A stretch of DNA of 58,982 nucleotides from Oscillospiraceae bacterium (lineage in GTDB: Bacteria > Bacillota > Clostridia > Oscillospirales > Ruminococcaceae): assembly GCA_015067125.1 (NCBI GenBank), contig SVNB01000001.1:1-58982 (forward strand), read 5' to 3'. The position numbers and the translations under genes are program-made. Positions 47,654 to 55,102 of this stretch are shown here, in pieces; position 1 is the first letter of the stretch; the number at the start of each line of letters is the position of its first letter. The notes under the pieces are model-generated. The model worked only from the letters and a program-made list of their open reading frames with translations. It did no database searches and was not told the DNA's origin.

Positions 47654-48493
47654 ATGAAAAATGAACTTTTAAGCATCGGAGAAATGGCTAAAATAAACAA
47701 TATTTCCATTTCCACCCTGCGGCTTTATGATAAAATAGGTCTTATCAAACCCTGCCATATTGATGCGGAAAGCCGCTATCGCTACTATAATATCCGCCAG
47801 AACGCCCGCCTTGATATGATCCAGTATATGAAGGCCCTTGGCATGGAACTTAAAGAAATAAAAGAAGTTCTTGAAAGCGGAGATACCAAACTTATCGAAT
47901 CCATTCTTATCCGCCGCAAAAAGCAGGTAAAGGAGCAAATGGCAAATCTTAACCTTCAGCTTGCGGCTATTTCCCGCACTATCGAAAGTCTGGAACGCTA
48001 CCGCAAATCCCCGACCATAGGCACCATCACCATCGAATATATTCCTCACAGAAGAATATATTCTTTGCCCACAACCCTTAATTTTTATGATTACGGCATA
48101 GAAGTTTACGAAGACGAGCTTAAAAAGCTTAAAAACAGCCTTATAAAGCACAATCTTCCGCAAATTTATTACTGTAATGCCGGTTCTACCATAAAAAAAG
48201 ACTGCTTTTTAAACGGCAAGCTTGTTTCTGATGAGATATTTGTTCTTGTGGATGACGATTTTCCTCAGACCGAAGCCGTAAAACGCATAGAAAGCGGAAT
48301 GTACGTCTGCATTTATCTGGATAGTTTTGATGACGAAGCGGAATACGCAAAACGCCTTTTGGAATACTGCGAAGAGAATAATTATAAAATTGCCGGAGAT
48401 TATATATGCGAAGTCCTTACGGAATTCAGCGTTTTTGATAACGAAAAAAGAGGAATGTTTCTGCGCTTGCAGGTCCCGGTCAGTTTTAGATAA
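47654..48493 (+). CDS. MerR-family regulator with effector-binding domain
   Basis: 279 residues. N-terminal winged helix SIGEMAKINNISISTLRLYDKIGLIKP, then the SRYRYYNIRQ wing, a dimerising coiled coil (about 75-125) and a C-terminal GyrI-like domain (about 125-279), as in BltR/BmrR-type regulators that bind small molecules. ATG at 47654 follows AAAGGCGG; a longer frame from 47588 crosses the operator. The operator dyad occurs both before this gene and in the promoter of the downstream dehydrogenase, so it is probably the regulator of both. Confidence 0.9.
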   Translation: MKNELLSIGEMAKINNISISTLRLYDKIGLIKPCHIDAESRYRYYNIRQNARLDMIQYMKALGMELKEIKEVLESGDTKLIESILIRRKKQVKEQMANLNLQLAAISRTIESLERYRKSPTIGTITIEYIPHRRIYSLPTTLNFYDYGIEVYEDELKKLKNSLIKHNLPQIYYCNAGSTIKKDCFLNGKLVSDEIFVLVDDDFPQTEAVKRIESGMYVCIYLDSFDDEAEYAKRLLEYCEENNYKIAGDYICEVLTEFSVFDNEKRGMFLRLQVPVSFR

Positions 48494-48510
48494 AAATTTA
48501 ACAAAAAAGC

Positions 48511-48541
48511 TTGACTCTCACCCTGCATTAGAGATTATAAT
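48511..48541 (+). promoter_or_regulatory. MerR-type promoter of the dehydrogenase gene
   Basis: TTGACT (48511-48516), 19-bp spacer, TATAAT (48536-48541). The long spacer is the hallmark of MerR-activated promoters, and the spacer contains ACTCT-N11-AGAGA, near-identical to the dyad at 47613-47639. Confidence 0.8.
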
Positions 48542-48575
48542 AGTGTTAACAAATAAACATAAAGGGGTATTTATT

Positions 48576-49601
48576 ATGGAAAAAGTAAAAGTAGTACAGT
48601 ATGGCTGCGGCAAAATGGCAAAATACATTATCCGCTATCTTTATGAAAAAGGCGCACAGATCGTCGGCGCAATCGACGTTGACCCTGCTGTTGTAGGCAT
48701 GGATATCGGCGATTTTGCAGAACTTGGCGTAAAAACCGGCGTTACCATCAAATCCAACGCAGACGAAGTTCTTGATAACTGCGATGCAGATATTGCTGTT
48801 GTAACCCTTTTCAGCCTTGTAAGCGATTGCTACGAGCATTTTGAAAAATGCCTTTCCCGCGGCATCAACGTAATCACCACCTGCGAAGAATCCACCGGCA
48901 GCTGGACCACCAGCCCCGATCTTACCAACAAACTTGACGTTCTCGCAAAAGAAAACAACTGCACTTTCGTTGGTTCCGGTATGGAAGATATCTTCTGGGT
49001 AAACATGGTTGGCATGGTAGCAGGCGGCTGCGATCAGATCACCAAAATCGAAGGCGCTGTTTCCTATAACGTAGAAGATTACGGCCTTGCACTTGCAAAA
49101 GCACACGGCGTAGGCCTTACTCCCGAAGAATTTGAAGAACAGATCGCTCATCCCGAAGTTCTTGAACCTTCCTATGTATGGAGCTCCAACGAATCCCTTG
49201 CAAGCAAAATGGGCTGGACCGTAAAATCCAACACCCAGAAGTGCGTTCCCTATTTCTATGATTCCGACCTTTATTCCGAAACCATGGGCGAAACCATTCC
49301 CAAAGGCAACTGCATCGGTATGGCAGCAGTAGTCACCACCGAAACCTTCCAGGGACCGGTTATCGAAACCCAGTGCATCGGCAAAGTTTACGGTCCCGAT
49401 GACGGCGATATGTGCGACTGGAAAATCACCGGCGAACCCAACGTTGAATATCACGTTGTAAAACCCGCAACCGTTGAACACACCTGCGCAACCATCGTAA
49501 ACCGCATTCCCGATGTTCTCAACGCTCCGGCCGGTGTTGTAACCGTCGATCAGCTTGACGAAATCAAATATCTTACCTATCCCATGGAAAATTACTGCTG
49601 A
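48576..49601 (+). CDS. 2,4-diaminopentanoate dehydrogenase-like NAD(P)-dependent enzyme
   Basis: 341 residues. N-terminal Rossmann fold (VVQYGCGKMAKYIIRYL; the G-x-G-x-x motif), then IVGAIDVDPAVVG, and a C-terminal catalytic half as in the dihydrodipicolinate-reductase-like superfamily. The closest named enzyme I know is 2,4-diaminopentanoate dehydrogenase of oxidative ornithine breakdown. None of the other ornithine-pathway genes are in the window. The ATG at 48576 follows AAAGGGG; a longer frame overlapping the MerR gene is not supported. It is likely induced through the upstream MerR protein. Confidence 0.82.
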   Translation: MEKVKVVQYGCGKMAKYIIRYLYEKGAQIVGAIDVDPAVVGMDIGDFAELGVKTGVTIKSNADEVLDNCDADIAVVTLFSLVSDCYEHFEKCLSRGINVITTCEESTGSWTTSPDLTNKLDVLAKENNCTFVGSGMEDIFWVNMVGMVAGGCDQITKIEGAVSYNVEDYGLALAKAHGVGLTPEEFEEQIAHPEVLEPSYVWSSNESLASKMGWTVKSNTQKCVPYFYDSDLYSETMGETIPKGNCIGMAAVVTTETFQGPVIETQCIGKVYGPDDGDMCDWKITGEPNVEYHVVKPATVEHTCATIVNRIPDVLNAPAGVVTVDQLDEIKYLTYPMENYC

Positions 49602-49645
49602 TAAAAAGCATAAAAGAAAGGGCGCTTCTCCCAAACCGCCCGATA

Positions 49646-49680
49646 AAAAAGCACCGCTTTTAAAAAGCGGTGCTTTTTGT
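49646..49680. terminator. Terminator between dehydrogenase and DUF523
   Basis: Stem aaaaaagcaccgctt / aagcggtgctttttt with 4-nt loop, usable in both directions. Confidence 0.85.
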
Positions 49681-49692
49681 TTAAAATTTATA

Positions 49693-50124
49693 TTACATCA
49701 GATTTTCGATCTGTGTTTCTCCAAAAACTTCTATACCGTTTTGCAAAAGAAGCTCCGCTGTTTTTCCAAAACCCGGAACAAGTCCTCCGTCAAATCTGCC
49801 GTTATGTATAATTCCGCTTCCGCAGGAAGGACTTTTTTCTTTAAGCAAGGCTTTTTTGCAGCCAAAAAGCTTTGCCATTTGCAAAACCTCCTCTGCGCCC
49901 CGTGTATATTCCTCTGTAACGTCCCTGCCGTCCCGGGTGATAATTTTATCATCTGCCCTTTCTGCCGGCACTCTGGGCGTTGGCAGGCCGCCCATAATCT
50001 CCGCGCAAACCGGAACAAGATTATACCTTTCCATAAGTTTATCTATGTTTTCTATGGGCTTGCTTTTGCCGTCATAGCGGCACCGCATTCCCAAAAGGCA
50101 GGCGCTTATCAAAAGATTTTCCAT
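49693..50124 (-). CDS. DUF523 family protein
   Basis: 143 residues: ISACLLGMRCRYDG near the start, PVCAEIMGGLPTPR in the middle and KEKSPSCGSG near residue 95, which are the family's Cys-containing motifs. Function unknown; a metal or Fe-S site is likely. ATG at 50124 has AAAGGAG upstream. Confidence 0.88.
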   Translation of the reverse strand: MENLLISACLLGMRCRYDGKSKPIENIDKLMERYNLVPVCAEIMGGLPTPRVPAERADDKIITRDGRDVTEEYTRGAEEVLQMAKLFGCKKALLKEKSPSCGSGIIHNGRFDGGLVPGFGKTAELLLQNGIEVFGETQIENLM

Positions 50125-50137
50125 ATTTTCTCCTTTT

Positions 50138-50178
50138 TGAGCACGAGAATTTTCAGGTTTGAGCACGCCGTGCTCAAA
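50138..50178. promoter_or_regulatory. TGAGCAC half site and perfect 21-bp palindrome
   Basis: TGAGCAC at 50138-50144 and TTTGAGCAC-gcc-GTGCTCAAA at 50158-50178, just upstream of DUF523. The same half site dyad occurs at 13865-13881. Confidence 0.45.
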
Positions 50179-50202
50179 CTTCTTTTATCACTATGATACA
50201 TC

Positions 50203-50234
50203 AAAAAAGCCGCCGGGTCAACGGCGGCAATTTT
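50203..50234 (-). terminator. Terminator of the hybrid transporter operon
   Basis: Minus-strand stem gccgccg / cggcggc (50209-50228) followed by TTTTTTGA. Confidence 0.82.
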
Positions 50235-50531
50235 TTATTTTTTCTTTATTTTGCAGATAAGCCAGCCGGCTCCTATGGCGGCGGCGCATATTGCCGCTGC
50301 AACAAATTCGATAAATGCCGCCAGCGGACGCAAATCAACAAAACCTCCGGAGCTTCCCGTAAGAGTAAACGGAATAACCGCCAAAAAAGCCGCCGGCACC
50401 ACAAACAAAATATATTTTACAAAATTTCGTTTTGCCTTTGCGCAGATAAAATATTCCGCCGTCGCAAGCAAAACAACCGCCAGAACTGTAATAACAACAA
50501 GGGTATAATCTGTTCCGTTATAGCTTAACAT
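50235..50531 (-). CDS. Small membrane protein, last gene of the transporter operon
   Basis: 98 residues with three predicted membrane segments and a Lys-rich end. No family recognised. It begins 2 bp after the MacB-like gene's stop, so it is cotranscribed. Confidence 0.65.
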   Translation of the reverse strand: MLSYNGTDYTLVVITVLAVVLLATAEYFICAKAKRNFVKYILFVVPAAFLAVIPFTLTGSSGGFVDLRPLAAFIEFVAAAICAAAIGAGWLICKIKKK

Positions 50532-50533
50532 TC

Positions 50534-51601
50534 TTATTTCTCCCCGTTTTTCAGTTTCTGCTCTCTTTCGTAAAGTTTGTTGTTATATGTATCATAAAGT
50601 TTTTCGGCCTTTTGCTTTGCAAAAATTCCAAGCTTTTTCGCGTAAATCCTTGCGTTTTTATAAGCAAGCACCGCTCCGAATCCAACCGGAACTATAGCAA
50701 ACGCCGCGCCGAAAATCAAAAACGCCGCGCAATAATCTTCCGTAAGCCGGGCGGCGTTTTCCCATTCCGGAAAAACAATTCCGTCGGAACGCATAGAGCG
50801 TTTTCCAAAAGAAGCTATTACTTTTGCGATGTTTTTTATGCTGTATCTTTCGCTTACTTCCACAACCTCGTGGTTCTGCGCCGGAAAACTTTCTTTTGCA
50901 ATGTTTATCGCAAAATTCTTTACCGGGTTCGGGATAACCGCTTCGTAACATTCAATGCCCGCTCCGGTCAGCTCCTCCAGCTTTTCATAAGACATATAAA
51001 GGCCGCCGTTTGCGGTTTTTGCCGCCTTGCTGGCAAAATCAGTTTCCGGTTCTATAACGCCCGCAACAATATATCTTCCGCCGCCGATAAGCACTTCCAT
51101 ACCGGCAACTTCCGTTGCGCCAAAAAGGGTCCAGGCAAGATCTTTATCTATAACCACCCTGTCCTTCATAAGGTCGCTTCCGCTGATGTAGCTTCCGTCC
51201 CGAAGATACGGCCTGTGGAAAAAGAAAAAATCCCCGCCGATTCCGGTAGCGTTAACGCTTGCGGAACCTCTGTTTGTGGAAACGTTTATCATTCCCGTAC
51301 CGCTGTATGCAAAATTCCAAAGGCTTGCTCCCTCTTTTGCTTCAAGAGAAGCCTCCACCATTTTTCCGTCAACGGTATCTTTAAAGGAATATACGGCGTT
51401 TTCGTCAATTTTTTCATTCACCGGCATAAAGCAGGAAATATAGGAGTAAAAAAGCTCTCCCTCTCCTGCCCAGTTTTTTGCGGAATCTATATGGTGCAAA
51501 GTTCCGGCAATAATTCCGTAACCCGCAAAACAGGCCGCCGCCAGAAGCACCAGTATTAAATTCAGCAGAACCGGTGTTCTGTGTTTTTCAAGCCAGTTCA
51601 T
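50534..51601 (-). CDS. MacB-core-like membrane protein (single permease half)
   Basis: 355 residues. N-terminal membrane helix (about 12-30), a large extracellular region with the MacB periplasmic core pattern (VIDKDLAWTLFGATEVAGMEVLIGGGRYIVAGVIE, about 150-190), then one membrane helix near 295-318 and a basic coiled tail. Typical MacB/FtsX permeases have four helices; here only two are visible, so it is an atypical or partial member. It lies 11 bp after an HlyD-like adaptor gene. Confidence 0.75.
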   Translation of the reverse strand: MNWLEKHRTPVLLNLILVLLAAACFAGYGIIAGTLHHIDSAKNWAGEGELFYSYISCFMPVNEKIDENAVYSFKDTVDGKMVEASLEAKEGASLWNFAYSGTGMINVSTNRGSASVNATGIGGDFFFFHRPYLRDGSYISGSDLMKDRVVIDKDLAWTLFGATEVAGMEVLIGGGRYIVAGVIEPETDFASKAAKTANGGLYMSYEKLEELTGAGIECYEAVIPNPVKNFAINIAKESFPAQNHEVVEVSERYSIKNIAKVIASFGKRSMRSDGIVFPEWENAARLTEDYCAAFLIFGAAFAIVPVGFGAVLAYKNARIYAKKLGIFAKQKAEKLYDTYNNKLYEREQKLKNGEK

Positions 51602-51612
51602 AAAAAACCACC

Positions 51613-53277
51613 TTAACCCTCTGCCATACGCACAAGCATTCCGGATTCTATGGGTGCGCTTGCGGTGGTAATAACGTATTCTCCGTTGCCGATGCCGGAA
51701 ACCGCGGAGTTGACGTCATCCGAAGCCAGCACCTGAACATCAATTCTTGTAGCGGAATATCTGTTGCCAAGAGGACTGCTTTTTGTAACAAGCGCAAGCA
51801 CAAAGCTGCCGTTGCTGTCGCTTCTTACCGCGCTGTTTGGAACAATAGCCGCATAATTCTGGCTGCGCTGACCGATGGAAATATCCACATTCATTCCGGG
51901 TTCCACGTCGCCGGAAACCTCGAAAATCAAAATCTTGTTTCTTCCGCCGCTCTGAGCATCATTCTTTATCTCTTTGAGCACGGCGCTTATCTGGCTGCCC
52001 CACCAATAGGTGCTAACTTCCGCGGTATCTCCGACAGAAACTTTTTTTGCCTGTTCCGAAGTTACCGAAACGTTTACGGTGTATCCTCTGTCGCTAAGTT
52101 CTATCAAAGCAAGGCGGCTTCCGGCCTGGGCGGTTTCTCCGGCTTTTACGTCAAGTTCCGCAACGGTGCCGCCAACCTTTGCAACAATTTCGTTTCCGGT
52201 TTCTCCGCCGGAAAGTTCCGCGACTTTTTCGCGCAGACGGTCAAGGTTCTTCTTTTCGTATTCAAGGTTAAGTTCTTCCAGCTTTTCGTCAATTTCGCCG
52301 TTGGCAATGGCGTTGCTCAAAGCTTCTCTGGCATCATCATAGCGTTTTTCCGCAGCTTCTATGGATTCCAAAGCAGAATCATAATCCATTCCGGCATATT
52401 TTCCGTACTGTTTTTCTGCCTTATCAAGCTTTTGCTGTGCTTCGGTCATGGCCGCTTCTGCAACAACGTATTGATTATAAAGTTCGTTATATTCGTTGGG
52501 GTCCGGACTTCCGGGAACGTTAAGTTCCGCAAGCTTTGCCCTGTAATCATCAACCGCCTTCTGCCACGAAATTATGCTGTTGCTTGCCATTTTATATTCG
52601 TCGCTTTCGGTATCGATCATTTTATCTCTTTCGGCAGTCCACGCATCAAGTTTTTCCTGAGCATCCGCCAAAAGAACCTTAAGCTGTTTTATCTCTTCGG
52701 TTTCTCCTTCGGAGCTTTCCAGCTTTTCCAGATGAGTTTTAAGATCGTTATATTTTGCGGTTTTTTCATCAAGCTCGGTTTTTGCAGAAGAAATCGCCGC
52801 TTCGGCTTTTTTTATGTTTTCGGCAGTTTCTTTTGCGTCAAGATAATCCTCCCGGGCATCATAAACCGCTTCGCTTTCCGCGGTATATTTTTCTCTGCTT
52901 GCTTCGATAAGGGCTCTTTCATACTCTATTTCTGCGGTTTCAAGGGCAAGCTTCGCGTCGTCAAGTTCTGTGCTGTCGCCTTCGCCAAGCACAAAAAGAA
53001 CGTCCCCGGCTTTAACGCTTTGGCCCACCTGAACAAGAACAGCTTCGATCTTTCTGCTTTGTTCTGTTTCCACAATATATTCTTCGTTCGCGGTAACGCT
53101 GCCGCTTCCGCGGATCTTTGCGCTGATGCTTCCGCTTGTGACGTATTGGGTAGAAACTTCCGGCAGGGAATAGTTCATAAAAGTATTTGAAAAAAAGGTC
53201 AGCACAAGCATAATGCTTAAAAAGATTATCGCCGCATTTTTAACCCATTCTCTTTTTTTGACTTTTTCTTCTGTCAT
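51613..53277 (-). CDS. HlyD/RND-type membrane fusion protein with long coiled coil
   Basis: 554 residues. One N-terminal membrane anchor (about 14-32), lipoyl-type halves (GQSVKAGDVLFVLGEG and VGGTVAELDVKAGETAQAGS) around a long helical hairpin (about 115-360), then a beta-barrel and membrane-proximal domain. Such adaptors work with MacB-like exporters, and the partner lies downstream. In a Gram-positive it would bridge the wall space. Confidence 0.88.
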   Translation of the reverse strand: MTEEKVKKREWVKNAAIIFLSIMLVLTFFSNTFMNYSLPEVSTQYVTSGSISAKIRGSGSVTANEEYIVETEQSRKIEAVLVQVGQSVKAGDVLFVLGEGDSTELDDAKLALETAEIEYERALIEASREKYTAESEAVYDAREDYLDAKETAENIKKAEAAISSAKTELDEKTAKYNDLKTHLEKLESSEGETEEIKQLKVLLADAQEKLDAWTAERDKMIDTESDEYKMASNSIISWQKAVDDYRAKLAELNVPGSPDPNEYNELYNQYVVAEAAMTEAQQKLDKAEKQYGKYAGMDYDSALESIEAAEKRYDDAREALSNAIANGEIDEKLEELNLEYEKKNLDRLREKVAELSGGETGNEIVAKVGGTVAELDVKAGETAQAGSRLALIELSDRGYTVNVSVTSEQAKKVSVGDTAEVSTYWWGSQISAVLKEIKNDAQSGGRNKILIFEVSGDVEPGMNVDISIGQRSQNYAAIVPNSAVRSDSNGSFVLALVTKSSPLGNRYSATRIDVQVLASDDVNSAVSGIGNGEYVITTASAPIESGMLVRMAEG

Positions 53278-53282
53278 AATGA

Positions 53283-54167
53283 TTATCCTTTCACCGAACC
53301 CTGGTGCGCAATTCCTTCAACAAGATATTCTTCTCCGTGAAGGAAGAGCAGCAGCGTCGGAATCATATATATTGTTGCAACGGCAAATGCAATGCCAACT
53401 TCGCCTGCGTTGATTTGAGAAAGATATACCGAAAGCGGCTGCTGCGCCGCATCCGGAAGAAGGATTATCGGCTGTTCAACCATGTTCCAGTAATCTATAA
53501 ATACAAGAATCGCTATGGAATAAAGGGCGCTTCTGCACTGCGGAAGGCATATTCTTGTAAAAATCTGCCATTCGCCCGCTCCGTCCAGTTTTGCCGCCTC
53601 TATAAGGGATTTGGGAATCCTCCTCATAAACTTTGTCAGCAAAAAAACAGAAAACGGAGCAAACATTCCCGGAAAAATTATTGCCCACCGCGTATTAAGA
53701 ATCCCCAGCCATTCGCTTACAAGATAGTTTGGAACCAGCGTTACCTGGTACGGCATAAGCATCAGTATAACGTAGAAAAAGAACATAAAGCTTCGGAACT
53801 TTCCTCTCCATCTTGTAAAGCCGTATGCCGCCAGCGCCGCTGTTGCCACCTGTAAAACAACTATCGGAACCACAAGAATAACGGAGTTCCAGAATTTAAA
53901 AAGATAATCCGGGCTTTTTATCAGCGCCGTTATGTACTGCGAAATGCTTACTTTATCCGGAATAAATTTAAGCGTAACAGAATCGGAAATATAGGTTTTG
54001 TTATCGCTTGTTATGTTGGAAAAAATCATGCCATAGTTTGCGTTTATCTCGCTTTGCTCCATAAACGAATTTGTTATGGTAAGCACCGTCGGCATAAGAA
54101 ACAAAAACGCAAAAACGGCGGAAATAATAAACATGGCGCCCCGGCCGAAGTATTTTTTCTTCTTCAT
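53283..54167 (-). CDS. Carbohydrate-type ABC transporter permease (MalG-like)
   Basis: 294 residues with six membrane segments and the EAA loop EAAKLDGAGEWQIFTRICLPQC. It would form the channel with the permease encoded just upstream; TGA/ATG overlap by one base. Confidence 0.92.
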   Translation of the reverse strand: MKKKKYFGRGAMFIISAVFAFLFLMPTVLTITNSFMEQSEINANYGMIFSNITSDNKTYISDSVTLKFIPDKVSISQYITALIKSPDYLFKFWNSVILVVPIVVLQVATAALAAYGFTRWRGKFRSFMFFFYVILMLMPYQVTLVPNYLVSEWLGILNTRWAIIFPGMFAPFSVFLLTKFMRRIPKSLIEAAKLDGAGEWQIFTRICLPQCRSALYSIAILVFIDYWNMVEQPIILLPDAAQQPLSVYLSQINAGEVGIAFAVATIYMIPTLLLFLHGEEYLVEGIAHQGSVKG

Positions 54168-55102
54168 CAGCCTTCCACGTCCTTTCCAAAGGCGTCCTCT
54201 ATTTTAAAGAGCAGCGCAATTATTACCACCATAACAATCGCCATCAAAACCGCCGCGGCAGAAAGCTTCTGATAATCCAGCGAAGCGAACGTGTTGTTCA
54301 TAAAATGCTGTAACATATAAAGTCTTTCCACCGGGTATTCGCCGGTAAGAAGATAAATTTCTCTGAATACTTTAAAAGAGTTTATCATGGAAAGTATGGT
54401 AACAAAAAGCACCGTAGGAGAAAGATATCTTAATTTTATGGCAAAAAATTTATAAAATGCAGAAGAACCTTCCACGTCCGCCGCTTCCAGAAGTTCCTTT
54501 GGAATATTCGCCAGCGAAGACATAAAAAGTATCATGTTATACCCAAGGTTCTTCCAAAGATAAAGCACCACAATAACCCCAAGTGCCCATTCGGATTTAA
54601 GCCAGTCTATTTTTTCCATTTCGAAAAAAAGCAGAATTTCGTTAAGAACGCCGTTGTTGTGAAAAAGCACCTGCCATATAAGCACAACCGAAGCAACCGG
54701 CACCATCATGGGGCTTAAAAAGAAAGTGCGGAACTGGCTTTTAAGCGGAATTTTCGCTTCCAGCATAAGTGCAAGCCCCAAAGAAAGCACCACCGCCAGC
54801 GGCACCGCAACAATGGAAAAATCCACTGTGTTTTTTACGGCGATTTTAAACGCGCTGTTGCCCATAACGTTCTGAAAATTTTCCAGAAAAACAAATTCCG
54901 GGTTAAGCGGGCTTTTTATAACGGAATAATATACCACTACCAAAAACGGCAGTATAAAAAATACCGAAACGCCGAAAACGCTCGGCCCAAGAAACATCCA
55001 GCTGTGGATAATATCTCTTGTTTTTGCGTTAAGGCCGAGCGCCCGTTCTTTTATGCTTTTTTTGGTTTTTTCTTTTGTTTTTTTATCTCTGTTCGTTGAC
55101 AT
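54167..55102 (-). CDS. Carbohydrate-type ABC transporter permease (MalF-like)
   Basis: 311 residues, six membrane segments, EAA loop LLEAADVEGSSAFYKFFAIKLRYLSP. Its start overlaps the solute-binding protein gene by 20 bases, so expression is coupled. Confidence 0.92.
   Translation of the reverse strand: MSTNRDKKTKEKTKKSIKERALGLNAKTRDIIHSWMFLGPSVFGVSVFFILPFLVVVYYSVIKSPLNPEFVFLENFQNVMGNSAFKIAVKNTVDFSIVAVPLAVVLSLGLALMLEAKIPLKSQFRTFFLSPMMVPVASVVLIWQVLFHNNGVLNEILLFFEMEKIDWLKSEWALGVIVVLYLWKNLGYNMILFMSSLANIPKELLEAADVEGSSAFYKFFAIKLRYLSPTVLFVTILSMINSFKVFREIYLLTGEYPVERLYMLQHFMNNTFASLDYQKLSAAAVLMAIVMVVIIALLFKIEDAFGKDVEG

Noticed and set aside
45979..47715. 578-codon minus-strand frame opposite the M20 gene
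   Set aside because: Antisense shadow in register; the plus-strand gene has clear catalytic motifs and a ribosome site.
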